Source: Wujia chipingensis (GTDB lineage: Bacteria; Bacillota; Clostridia; Lachnospirales; Lachnospiraceae). From it: 64,000 nucleotides of DNA. Where the stretch lies: contig NZ_CP060632.1 of assembly GCF_014337155.1 (NCBI RefSeq), positions 2,878,918 to 2,942,917 of the forward strand, given 5' to 3'. This document shows, piece after piece, positions 8,165 to 15,956 of the stretch (the first letter of the stretch is position 1; each line of letters starts with the position of its first letter). The position numbers were made by a program, and so were the translations under genes. The notes beneath the pieces are model-generated. The model was not told the origin of the DNA and did not search any database. It worked only from the letters and a program-made list of their open reading frames with translations.

Positions 8165-10306
8165 TTATGCAACTACAATACTCCCAACCATACGGGCATC
8201 TCCATCCAGCACAAGAGATACCTCATAATGCTGTTTAGGTAGATTCTGCTTTATAAATGCAGCCTCAAAACCAGCAAATGCTAACCTTCGCTTACCAAAC
8301 GCATCCCGGACATCTGGTCTGTACAGTCGCTCTGATTTTACAATGTACTGTTGCTTGTCCTGTCCAGTTAAAACAATATTGAGCGTTCCCGCACGCAATG
8401 TTTTTCGATTCAAGGCCCAACCACTGATTTTTACGACTGCTTCATCTGTAAACTCTTCCACCTTGTATTGCAGACTTCCTTTTTCAACAAGCACCTGTTG
8501 CGTTTCCTCAGGCGTTTCGATTTCCTTTACTTTCAACAGCCGTAACGAGAAGTTATCACTGTTTCCAATCAGATTTGGGTTATAACACGGATCATACCCC
8601 TTAAATTCCGGATGACGATCATACAATTTTTTCATTTCCCGTTGCTGTCTGGCGGCTTTTTCTGGGGATACAGCGTCATAGCCACGGCTGACAGATTCAT
8701 AATGGTATAAACGGACATCTGTTCGGACAACATTATAATATCCTGCTTCTACTAAATTAAAACATAAGTCAATATCGTTATATGCCACCGGTAACTGTTC
8801 CGAAAAACCACCCACCTGATCATATTTATTCCGGTCAATCATAAGACACGCACCGGTCACCGCACTGTAATTATATTCCAGCTTATTTCGTCCCCAATAA
8901 CAATTCAAATCGTCGTTAATCCGTTGAAATGCATGTCCTGGTCCAACCATAAAACTGACAACACCTACATGCTGTATCAAATTCGTATTTGGGTAAATTA
9001 ATTTACATCCAACCGCACCTGTATGTGGCTGCTGTGCATGTCCCAGCATCCGTTCCAGCCATTCCGCTCCCTCAACACGAATATCGTCATTTAAAAACAG
9101 AAGGAACTGTCCATCTGCCAGATGTGCCCCAATGTTGCACATCTTTGAAAAATTAAACTCCATTGGCGCGTAATGATATTTGCAATCCAATTCTTTACAC
9201 ATTTGTGTATATTTCGCATGTGTTTCTTCTGCACTGCCATTGTCCACAACAATGATTTCATAATTTTGATATTTCGTTTCCTTTCGGATGGACGTCAGAC
9301 ATTGCTTTAAAATGTCATAATTATCCTTAGACGGAATAATAATGCTTACTTTCGGATTTCCCACAACTTCATAAACCACGCGGAACATCACTATATCTTT
9401 GATATATTCCAGATGCCCTTTAACGCCTCTTCGCTCCAGGGCTTCGAGCTTCGCCTTCTTTGTCGTTTCAATAATATATGGCTTTGCCGATATATCATTT
9501 GCCGTAGACTCTTCACGTTCCCGCCAATGATAAAGGATTTTTGGCACATGCCCTATACGATTCGTCTTCTCCATCACCCGCAAAACAAGATCATAGTCCT
9601 GCGAACCTTCCAAGCCTACACGCAAACCGCCCATTTCGTCCAGCAAGGATTTTCGATACACCGCCAAATGGCAGGTATACATCAAAGACATAAATGTATC
9701 TGGAGACCAATCCGGCTTAAAAAACGGATTCCTTCTTTTTGTCCCATCCTCAGATAATTTGTCCTCATCGCTGTAAATAAAATCCAGTGTATGATCTTCA
9801 TTTAGCTTTTTCGCAATTTCATACAGTGCATTTTCTGCATACAGATCATCACAATCCAAAAGCGCAACAAATTCGCCCTCTGCCATTGCAATTCCATCGT
9901 TTGTGGTTCTGGATATATGTCCATTCTCACTGCGGTATTTTATTTTAATGCGCTCCACTCCTTCAAATTGCCGCAAAGTCTCTCTGACACGCGCATCGGT
10001 TGAACAATCATCTACAAGGCACAACTCCCAATTATCATATGTCTGATTCTGCACAGATTGAATGCATGCCGTTAACATCTGTGGTTCCACATTATATACT
10101 GGCACAACAACCGAGATGAGCGGTTTATATTCCAACTCCTGTTCCGGCTCTTTATATTGCTGTTCATTTTGCAGCATCCACATGTCATATTCATTTTTCT
10201 TGTGTAGACGATGATTTAACTTATAACAAAATACATGCCATCCTTCTTTACCCAGACAGCGCATCATTCTTTTTGAAAAAGAAAGAACTCTTTTTATCTG
10301 ACCCAT
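8165..10306 (-). CDS. Two-domain family 2 glycosyltransferase
   Basis: 713 residues. After a basic N-terminal 60 residues, GT-A domain 1 starts at LISVVVPVYN with DDCSTD and the metal site DCDD; GT-A domain 2 starts at VSIIIPSKDN with VVDNGS and LNDD, and an ACLMIDR acceptor-side motif. A C-terminal beta-rich domain of about 110 residues follows. Tandem GT2 proteins of this kind build cell-surface polysaccharides at the inner face of the membrane. AGGAG lies 9 bases before the ATG. The gene follows the DUF2142 membrane protein by 36 bases, which suggests a two-gene envelope glycan operon. Confidence 0.88.
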   Translation of the reverse strand: MGQIKRVLSFSKRMMRCLGKEGWHVFCYKLNHRLHKKNEYDMWMLQNEQQYKEPEQELEYKPLISVVVPVYNVEPQMLTACIQSVQNQTYDNWELCLVDDCSTDARVRETLRQFEGVERIKIKYRSENGHISRTTNDGIAMAEGEFVALLDCDDLYAENALYEIAKKLNEDHTLDFIYSDEDKLSEDGTKRRNPFFKPDWSPDTFMSLMYTCHLAVYRKSLLDEMGGLRVGLEGSQDYDLVLRVMEKTNRIGHVPKILYHWREREESTANDISAKPYIIETTKKAKLEALERRGVKGHLEYIKDIVMFRVVYEVVGNPKVSIIIPSKDNYDILKQCLTSIRKETKYQNYEIIVVDNGSAEETHAKYTQMCKELDCKYHYAPMEFNFSKMCNIGAHLADGQFLLFLNDDIRVEGAEWLERMLGHAQQPHTGAVGCKLIYPNTNLIQHVGVVSFMVGPGHAFQRINDDLNCYWGRNKLEYNYSAVTGACLMIDRNKYDQVGGFSEQLPVAYNDIDLCFNLVEAGYYNVVRTDVRLYHYESVSRGYDAVSPEKAARQQREMKKLYDRHPEFKGYDPCYNPNLIGNSDNFSLRLLKVKEIETPEETQQVLVEKGSLQYKVEEFTDEAVVKISGWALNRKTLRAGTLNIVLTGQDKQQYIVKSERLYRPDVRDAFGKRRLAFAGFEAAFIKQNLPKQHYEVSLVLDGDARMVGSIVVA

Positions 10307-10342
10307 ATTTTTATACTCCTACTTCTTCTCTCATAGATTGAA

Positions 10343-11962
10343 CTATACGTTGTTCACTGCCCGGAATATTGCTGTTATCACATACATCTGTAAAAACACC
10401 GTCCACATTGCAGCATATTGATCTGCATTTCTTGATACACATGTCCGTTTTGTCCGAACTGCAAGCAAACCAACCACAAGTGCCGGAAGGAAATATCTTC
10501 CCTGTACACCTGCTACCACAACAAATTGATATGGCGTCCAATATAAAAGCATCGCTGCAACTGCCAGCCCACTGACGCCGACAAACACCAAAAGCATCCA
10601 AATCCGGTCTCCCACTGTTATCAACTGTTCTTCGTTTTCTTTCCGTATAGAAACATATAACAGCAACAATAAAAATCCTATTACAAACACCAGTGGAACT
10701 TCAATATCAAGCCATCCAAGATAGTTTCCCAACATCTGCTGGATATGCTTTCCTGATTCATACCAAAGCGTATTGAGTAATATTTCAAAAAATTGGATCG
10801 GATTTTTTAAGAAATACCCCATTGTATACCCTTTGGAATCGGACCATGCAATATAAGTACTGTTAATATTTTCTGGTTGTAGCCAGCGCCGAACCACGAG
10901 AACCAGAACCATCACACAAGCCACTACAAATATACCTGCAATGACAATCATAAGCACCTTCATCCAAGGTTTAATTTTCTGTTTGACCGCATCCACCTTA
11001 TCTTTGTGCTGTTGCAGAATTCGAGGGATCAACATCAACGGCAATACAACCAATGGCAACAGAGAAAAGCCTTTACATGGTAGCAATAATAAGCTGCTCA
11101 ATACCATAACAATATTATTTACAAGCTTCGATCTCCGATTTGTTTCCTGTCCGTAAACTGCTGACATTGTTGTCGCTATTACAAGAATACATAAAGCAAA
11201 CAACTGCGAATCATAGGAAAAAGAACATACCTGTTGCAATGTAATTGGCAAAAGCGCCCATACCATAACGATTCCTTTACCAAACGGAATCCGCTTTATC
11301 GCATAATAAGCTGCCGCTATAAAAGCAAGCAGATTCATCAATCGTCCAAGCAAATACAACATAGTTGTGCTCGCCCCTAACAACCGTCCAATTGTAATTC
11401 CAAGTCCGGATAAAATATACAGATAACGCGGAGACTGCGTCGAAACATGTGCTGTCTTTATCAGATTCGTTTTTTCCGGTCGCTGAAACAGCCCCTCATA
11501 TTGACTATTGTAATCTTCCTTCGTAATACCACGTGCATTATACATATGTTCGTTATCCGCCTGCCGCATCATGACAGTTTCCGCATCGTGCGTTCCCATC
11601 ATAACATCCGACATGTCATATGCTGTATATATGTGTACATACTCATCTGGAACTACCATAATCGGAATAATAAGCAAATACAAAAATCCAAGTACAATAA
11701 TCATTGGCAGAAAAAGTTTCTCAAAAGAAGTCTTCCACTTTGTGCCAAACATCGCCTGAATGCTGACAAACGCCAACAATACAAACAACAATCCATATGC
11801 AATACAATGTAATATAAAATACGCATCCACACCGTTTTGATTGTCGATTTTGTGATATGCCACATTTATCATATACACACCCATTACCAAGGTAATCAAT
11901 AGGAGTCCTATAATAACGCATAATTTGATTATTCTATTTGGATTTTTCTCTTTCACTTCCAT
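10343..11962 (-). CDS. Polytopic membrane protein, DUF2142 type (GT-C-like)
   Basis: 539 residues with about 11-12 transmembrane helices. After the first two or three helices comes an extracytoplasmic stretch with PDEYVHIYTAYDMS; an acidic PDE(x)H motif after the second or third helix is typical of DUF2142 proteins and resembles the catalytic loop of GT-C glycosyltransferases. A likely role is transfer of sugars from a lipid carrier at the outer face, together with the adjacent GT2 protein; this is inference. The end is QMYVITAIFRAVNNV. A weak GGGG ribosome binding site precedes the ATG. Confidence 0.75.
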   Translation of the reverse strand: MEVKEKNPNRIIKLCVIIGLLLITLVMGVYMINVAYHKIDNQNGVDAYFILHCIAYGLLFVLLAFVSIQAMFGTKWKTSFEKLFLPMIIVLGFLYLLIIPIMVVPDEYVHIYTAYDMSDVMMGTHDAETVMMRQADNEHMYNARGITKEDYNSQYEGLFQRPEKTNLIKTAHVSTQSPRYLYILSGLGITIGRLLGASTTMLYLLGRLMNLLAFIAAAYYAIKRIPFGKGIVMVWALLPITLQQVCSFSYDSQLFALCILVIATTMSAVYGQETNRRSKLVNNIVMVLSSLLLLPCKGFSLLPLVVLPLMLIPRILQQHKDKVDAVKQKIKPWMKVLMIVIAGIFVVACVMVLVLVVRRWLQPENINSTYIAWSDSKGYTMGYFLKNPIQFFEILLNTLWYESGKHIQQMLGNYLGWLDIEVPLVFVIGFLLLLLYVSIRKENEEQLITVGDRIWMLLVFVGVSGLAVAAMLLYWTPYQFVVVAGVQGRYFLPALVVGLLAVRTKRTCVSRNADQYAAMWTVFLQMYVITAIFRAVNNV

Positions 11963-12006
11963 TCTTATTCCCCTGTGTTTCTTTAATTTGATTTAGGTAG
12001 ACAAAA

Positions 12007-12040
12007 GAGACTTTTATTGTAGGAATACAATAAAAGTCTC
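12007..12040. terminator. Strong terminator downstream of pgi
   Basis: Perfect 14-pair stem GAGACTTTTATTGT / ACAATAAAAGTCTC with loop AGGAAT. On the minus strand it ends in TTTTGTCT, 25 bases after the pgi stop codon, so it closes the pgi transcript before the DUF2142 gene. Confidence 0.85.
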
Positions 12041-12064
12041 ATGTCCTTTATAATCTATTATCGA

Positions 12065-13648
12065 TTAGATGTTAAGCAGATCACTGAATACCTTCAACGC
12101 ACCATCTGTCTCGTGTGCAAGTACCTTCTTTGCAAGTACCTTACCAAGCTGAACACCTTCCTGATCGAAGCTGTTGATGTTCCACAGGAATCCCTGGAAC
12201 ATAACCTTGTTCTCGAAATGTGCAAGCAGTGCACCAAGTGTCTCTGGATCAAGCTGCTCACCGATAATGATAGAAGATGGACGACCACCCTTGAAGTTCT
12301 TGTTGCTGTTCTCATCCTTCTTACCACATGCAAATGCTACGATCTGTGCAGCAACATTTGCGCAGAGCTTCTTCTGGCTTGTGCTTCCCTGAATCTCTAC
12401 ATCCGTGCCAATCTGGCTGTTCTTGAATGCGATAAACTGCAATGGAACAATGTCAGTTCCCTGATGCAATAACTGATAGAAGGAATGCTGTCCGTTTGTT
12501 CCCGGCTCACCGAAGAGAACTGGACCTGTTGGGTAATCAACCGGCTCACCAAAACGGTTCACAGACTTACCATTGGACTCCATATCAAGCTGCTGCAGGT
12601 GTGCAGGGAAACGGCTCAATGCCTGTGAATATGGAAGAACAGTTGTTGCAGGGTAACCAAGTACGTTACGCTCGTAAACGCCAATCAACGCATCAAGCAT
12701 AGCCGGGTTCTTCCTGATATCTGTATTCTTTGCTGTCTCATCTTCTGCGGCTGCACCATTTAAGAAACGTGCAAATACATCCGGGCCAAATGCCAGTGAA
12801 AGTACAGCACCACCAACGGCTGATGTAGAAGAATAACGACCACCGATATAATCATCCATAAAGAAAGCTGCAAGGTAATCATCGCTCTTTGCAAGTGGAG
12901 ATGTCTCACTTGTAACTGCAATCATATGCTTAGAAGCATCCAGACCTGCCTTTGCAAGCGCGTCCTTCACGAAGGACTCATTTGTAAGCGTCTCCAATGT
13001 TGTACCAGACTTTGATACAAGTACGAAGATTGCATGTGCTACATCGGTAGATGCAAGAACTGCTGCCGCATCATCCGGATCTACGTTGCTGATGAACTTC
13101 GCATCCATCTTGAATGTGCCGTTCTTCTTTGCCCAGTTCTCAAGTGCAAGATACATTGCACGAGGACCAAGGTCACTACCACCGATACCGATCTGTACAA
13201 CCGTTGTGAACTTCTCGCCAGCTGCATTTGTGATCTCGCCATTGTGTACCTTATTTGCAAACTCTGCAATACGGTTCTGCTGCTCTACGTAAAATGTTCT
13301 CTTATCCACGCCATCTGCCTTGACTGGCTCGCCAAGCTGACCGCGTGTCATCTGATGAAGAACCAGACGGTTCTCTCCTGTATTGATAACGGCACCATTG
13401 TAAAGCTCCTGGAACTTGTCAACAAGTTCAGCTTCCTTGGCAAGGGCTGCAAGCTTCTCCAAAACTGTGTCATCCACTTCCTTTGCAGCGAAGTTATAAG
13501 TAAGCTTCTCTGCCATCGGTACGCTGTAATTCTTCGCACGGTCTGCACCGCTCTCACCAGCCATAACAGTTGTGAGATCTACACTGCCCTTACAAGCTTT
13601 GAGTGCCTTGTAAGAATCCAAAGTATCAAGATTTTTCCAATTTGTCAT
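12065..13648 (-). CDS. pgi: Glucose-6-phosphate isomerase
   Basis: 527 residues, in the long class. SIS-fold signatures: VVQIGIGGSDLGPRAM, VLVSKSGTTLETL, DYIGGRYSSTSAVGG and GEPGTNGQHSFYQLLHQG, with the catalytic Glu in GEPGTN and the active-site His in the last segment; a final lysine-rich helix (QEGVQLGKVLAKKVL) carries the catalytic lysine. It interconverts glucose-6-phosphate and fructose-6-phosphate. GGAGG lies 8 bases before the ATG. Single gene with its own promoter and terminator. Confidence 0.98.
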   Translation of the reverse strand: MTNWKNLDTLDSYKALKACKGSVDLTTVMAGESGADRAKNYSVPMAEKLTYNFAAKEVDDTVLEKLAALAKEAELVDKFQELYNGAVINTGENRLVLHQMTRGQLGEPVKADGVDKRTFYVEQQNRIAEFANKVHNGEITNAAGEKFTTVVQIGIGGSDLGPRAMYLALENWAKKNGTFKMDAKFISNVDPDDAAAVLASTDVAHAIFVLVSKSGTTLETLTNESFVKDALAKAGLDASKHMIAVTSETSPLAKSDDYLAAFFMDDYIGGRYSSTSAVGGAVLSLAFGPDVFARFLNGAAAEDETAKNTDIRKNPAMLDALIGVYERNVLGYPATTVLPYSQALSRFPAHLQQLDMESNGKSVNRFGEPVDYPTGPVLFGEPGTNGQHSFYQLLHQGTDIVPLQFIAFKNSQIGTDVEIQGSTSQKKLCANVAAQIVAFACGKKDENSNKNFKGGRPSSIIIGEQLDPETLGALLAHFENKVMFQGFLWNINSFDQEGVQLGKVLAKKVLAHETDGALKVFSDLLNI

Positions 13649-13695
13649 TTTTCTTTCCTCCGTAATCTATTTGGCGTAGGACGCCAGCTCGTTTT

Positions 13696-13724
13696 ATTAT
13701 AACCTCTTCGGCGGAATTTGTCAC
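13696..13724 (-). promoter_or_regulatory. pgi promoter
   Basis: Minus-strand -35 GTGACA (13719-13724), 17-base spacer, perfect -10 TATAAT (13696-13701), 48 bases upstream of the start codon. A short leader hairpin (TGGCGT/ACGCCA, around 13673-13687) lies between promoter and ribosome binding site. Confidence 0.7.
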
Positions 13725-13729
13725 TTGTT

Positions 13730-14017
13730 TTATTCTTCGTCTTTCTTCTCTTCCCTCATTTTTTCATAATACGCTTTATACCTGTAAATCGTCCGTTCAC
13801 TGACGTGATTTCGTTTTGCAATCTCCACCATTGTCATACCATTCTCATATCCAACAACAAAATCATTGTATATTGCCATCCATTTTGCATTATGTTTCTG
13901 CCGGCCACTCATTTTCCGATTTTTATAATATTCCAGTTCTTCCTTAAGCTCTGCATTCTCTTTTTCCAGCTTCTTAATTCTTTTTACTGCATCTTCCAGT
14001 GTGATATTTTTTTCCAT
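13730..14017 (-). CDS. Coiled-coil plus HTH protein, paralogue of the gene at 38974-39264
   Basis: 95 residues from the preferred start. Residues 5-40 form a charged coiled coil (IKKLEKENAELKEELEYYKNR), followed by GRQKHNAKWMAIYNDFV and a resolvase-like helix-turn-helix (MTMVEIAKRNHVSERTIYRY). Function is unknown to me; the layout suits a small DNA-binding protein that dimerises through the coil. The frame opens at 14032, but ATG 14015-14017 is chosen because GGAGG is 8 bases upstream and because the paralogue starts at the same point. It has its own promoter. Confidence 0.75.
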   Translation of the reverse strand: MEKNITLEDAVKRIKKLEKENAELKEELEYYKNRKMSGRQKHNAKWMAIYNDFVVGYENGMTMVEIAKRNHVSERTIYRYKAYYEKMREEKKDEE

Positions 14018-14095
14018 CTCTATTTCCTCCATTTAAACCCCATAACTCCTCGTTTCATAGTTTAATATACTTATCGCCATTGTCATTTTGTCTAT

Positions 14096-14124
14096 ATAAT
14101 AAATCTTTTTGCCAATATTGTCAA
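14096..14124 (-). promoter_or_regulatory. Promoter of the coiled-coil/HTH gene
   Basis: Minus-strand consensus -35 TTGACA (14119-14124), 17-base spacer, -10 TATTAT (14096-14101). Two further GACA words follow near the start point (TAGACAAAATGACAA). The paralogous gene at 39 kb has the same TTGACA-plus-GACA arrangement, which hints at self-regulation. Confidence 0.65.
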
Positions 14125-14144
14125 TCTGATTCTGTCAGGCCATT

Positions 14145-14170
14145 AAAAAAGGAACGTTTTATAACGTCCC
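14145..14170 (-). terminator. Terminator after the 14.2 kb remnant
   Basis: Stem GGAACGTT / AACGTCCC (14151-14170, one wobble) followed on the minus strand by TTTTTTA, 36 bases past the stop codon of the small gene at 14206. Confidence 0.75.
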
Positions 14171-14205
14171 TGCCTTAAATGAAATGTATTTTAATAACAA
14201 TCGAA

Positions 14206-14421
14206 TCAACTATTATGCAAAGCTTTAATTTCCTCTATCGAAAGTTGAGTGATTGTTGAAATCTCTTCGTCCGAGAAATCCTTTTTGATTAAAAGCTTGG
14301 CTGCATTAACCATCTGAGCCTTGGCATATTCCTTGGCATATTCCTCAGCATATTCCTTGGCGTAGTTTTCAACTAAAGTACACACTGTGCTCACTCCTTC
14401 CTCTTTCTTGAACCACTTCAT
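14206..14421 (-). pseudogene. C-terminal remnant of a PD-(D/E)XK transposase / Rpn-type nuclease
   Basis: About 71 residues starting MKWFKKEEGVSTVC. It contains the repetitive helix EYAEEYAKEYAKAQ and ends with FSDEEISTITQLSIEEIKAL, the typical tail of the PD-(D/E)XK family transposases and Rpn nucleases of clostridia. The catalytic N-terminal 200 residues are missing and there is no clear ribosome binding site, so it is probably a relic. A very short live protein cannot be excluded because it keeps a terminator and an intact frame. Confidence 0.6.
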
Positions 14422-14592
14422 AGCTATACTGCATTCACATAATACAACTATATTATATGGAAAATGAAAAAAAATCAACTGTTGCTACAATTATTAATAG
14501 AATACAAAAACTCCTATTTCTGAGTATATATACTGATGAAAGGAGGCTTAGTTTTTTGCCCCCTTTTTTAACTTTATTAACAACTTTCCTCA

Positions 14593-14633
14593 CAAATATG
14601 CTATAATGCAGCGGGAGGATTTTACCAAAAAGG
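14593..14633 (+). repeat. 41-base direct repeat, copy 1: promoter and leader of the surface-protein gene
   Basis: This 41-base stretch is identical to 15652-15692. It contains a perfect -10 TATAAT (14602-14607) and the start of the leader. It is followed here by AGGAGATGATTAT and the ATG of the surface-protein gene. Confidence 0.85.
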
Positions 14634-14643
14634 AGATGATTAT

Positions 14644-15525
14644 ATGAATGAAAAGAGCAAAAGAAACATTATCCTGATTATCATTGCCGTGTTTGTGGTC
14701 GCAACCGGACTCGTTTCACTGGCGATGTATAACATTACCAAAAGTTCAGGCAAGAAGAACAGCAAGAATACCACAGCTACAATGTCCGACGCTGGTTCTA
14801 TCACCACGGAAGCAGGGGCAACTGAAGCAGCAAAGGATTCTACTGAAGACAGCAGAACCACAGAGCAGGCAACCACAACTGAAGAGGTCAAGGATTCCAA
14901 AGCAACCACAGAAGCGGTAGCTTCCGGCGGTTCAAAGAAAGACGAGAGCAGCAGTAATTCAAAGCCAAGCAGCAACAGCACCGGGAACTCTGGATCAGGC
15001 AGCAACGGAAGCAACAGCTCATCCGGTGGAAACAACAATTCCGGAAACCAGAAACCAAACAATAGCTCCTCTGGATTAAGCAACAACTCAAACAACAGCA
15101 GTTCTTCCAGCGGAAGCGGAAGCACCAATCCAAGCAACGGGAACAGTTCAAACAGCAACTCTTCAAATAGCGGAAATAATAGCAGTTCTTCCAGCGGAAG
15201 CGGAAACAATAACTCGCAGCCCTCTTGTTCGCACAACTGGGTACAGACTTTCATCCATCACGACCAAGTAAAGCACACAGAGTATTACACGACCACAGAA
15301 ATTGCGGGGTATCATAGTTTTTGTAGAGGCTGTAACTTAGATTTAACTGAAGCTTTCGGAACTCCGGAATGCGGAGAGGCTAGGGCACATCTGGAAGGAT
15401 GCAACGCATCCTATGAAGGTCGCCCTATTTACCAAGAGAAACAGGTTCCTTACGATGTAATCGACCAAGAGGCATACGACGAACCCGCAGGATATAAGTG
15501 TAGCATCTGTGGAGCAACAAAATAA
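14644..15525 (+). CDS. Membrane-anchored Ser/Asn-rich surface protein with C-terminal Cys/His module
   Basis: 293 residues. Short basic N-terminus, one membrane helix (IILIIIAVFVVATGLVSLAM, 9-28), a Thr/Glu-rich spacer (to about 95), a Ser/Asn/Gly low-complexity stalk (about 100-195), then a compact module of about 95 residues starting SCSHNW and ending CSICGATK. The module holds Cys pairs (CRGC, CSIC) plus CGE, GC and several His, so metal binding or disulfides are likely. It should sit outside the membrane on a long flexible stalk. The same module, with different stalks, ends the proteins at 46.0 and 54.3 kb. AGGAG lies 9 bases before the ATG. Function unknown. Confidence 0.75.
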   Translation: MNEKSKRNIILIIIAVFVVATGLVSLAMYNITKSSGKKNSKNTTATMSDAGSITTEAGATEAAKDSTEDSRTTEQATTTEEVKDSKATTEAVASGGSKKDESSSNSKPSSNSTGNSGSGSNGSNSSSGGNNNSGNQKPNNSSSGLSNNSNNSSSSSGSGSTNPSNGNSSNSNSSNSGNNSSSSSGSGNNNSQPSCSHNWVQTFIHHDQVKHTEYYTTTEIAGYHSFCRGCNLDLTEAFGTPECGEARAHLEGCNASYEGRPIYQEKQVPYDVIDQEAYDEPAGYKCSICGATK

Positions 15526-15540
15526 AAGCCAATATCAAAG

Positions 15541-15569
15541 CGGCAGGATTTACCTCCTGTCGTTTTTTA
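15541..15569 (+). terminator. Terminator of the surface-protein gene
   Basis: Stem CGGCAGGA / TCCTGTCG (15541-15562) followed by TTTTTT, 16 bases after the stop codon. Confidence 0.8.
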
Positions 15570-15651
15570 TTGCAGGAGAATATATGTAATTCTATTAGAT
15601 TTTAATATGTTTTAATATGTTCTGTTATATTTCTATCTACCAATCTATCCC

Positions 15652-15768
15652 CAAATATGCTATAATGCAGCGGGAGGATTTTACCAAAAAGGCAAGATTT
15701 ACCTCCCTCCGTTTTTATTACAGAAAAATATATTTAATTCTATTATATTTCAATATGTTTGAACATAA
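15652..15768 (+). other. Promoter-terminator scar: copy 2 of the 41-base repeat joined to a second copy of the terminator region
   Basis: 15652-15692 repeats 14593-14633 exactly (41/41), including TATAAT. It runs directly into GGCAAGATTTACCTCCCTCC and GTTTTTATTACAG, which is a diverged copy of the terminator and downstream DNA at 15542-15600 (shared ATTTACCTCC, then ATATAT..AATTCTATTA). A whole coding region between the two is gone. If still transcribed it would make an RNA of about 60 bases. Most likely a tandem gene copy was lost by recombination, leaving its two ends. Confidence 0.75.
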
Positions 15769-15769
15769 A

Positions 15770-15802
15770 AATAAACCTGCCAATTAACTCGACAGGTTTA
15801 TT
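15770..15802 (-). terminator. Terminator of the ATPase/HEPN-like unit
   Basis: Stem AATAAACCTG / CAGGTTTATT with further closing pairs (15770-15802), followed on the minus strand by TTTTTATG. It lies about 155 bases after the ATPase stop codon. A related hairpin (AAACCTG/CAGGTTT) stands at 19206-19232. Confidence 0.65.
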
Positions 15803-15814
15803 CTTGATTACCCC

Positions 15815-15954
15815 CTATGCTCCCGATCGTCCATCGAAATAAAAATCATCATCAAAGTTTTCCCCGGAGCCATCCTCCGCACGTCCATGCGCCAAGAAAT
15901 CTACTAAAATGTTCACATCGTTGCTGATACAACTTCTTCCTCTGGTATATGGGA
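15815..15954 (-). pseudogene. Short reading-frame remnant downstream of the ATPase gene
   Basis: On the minus strand an open frame of about 46 codons without a start runs from the end of the ATPase gene to TAG at 15815-15817. It reads IPYTRGRSCISNDVNILVDF, then an Ala/Glu and Asp/Phe-rich tail ending FDGRSGA. The amino-acid content looks like real protein, and GC content is higher than in the ATPase gene. It is likely the broken C-terminus of a gene interrupted when the neighbouring AT-rich unit arrived. I do not recognise the family. Confidence 0.35.
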
Positions 15955-15956
15955 TA

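Noticed and set aside
14640..15254. 204-codon minus-strand frame rich in Leu/Glu/Pro opposite the surface protein
   Set aside because: Shadow of the Ser/Asn codon repeats of the real gene; no ribosome binding site and a meaningless repeated composition.
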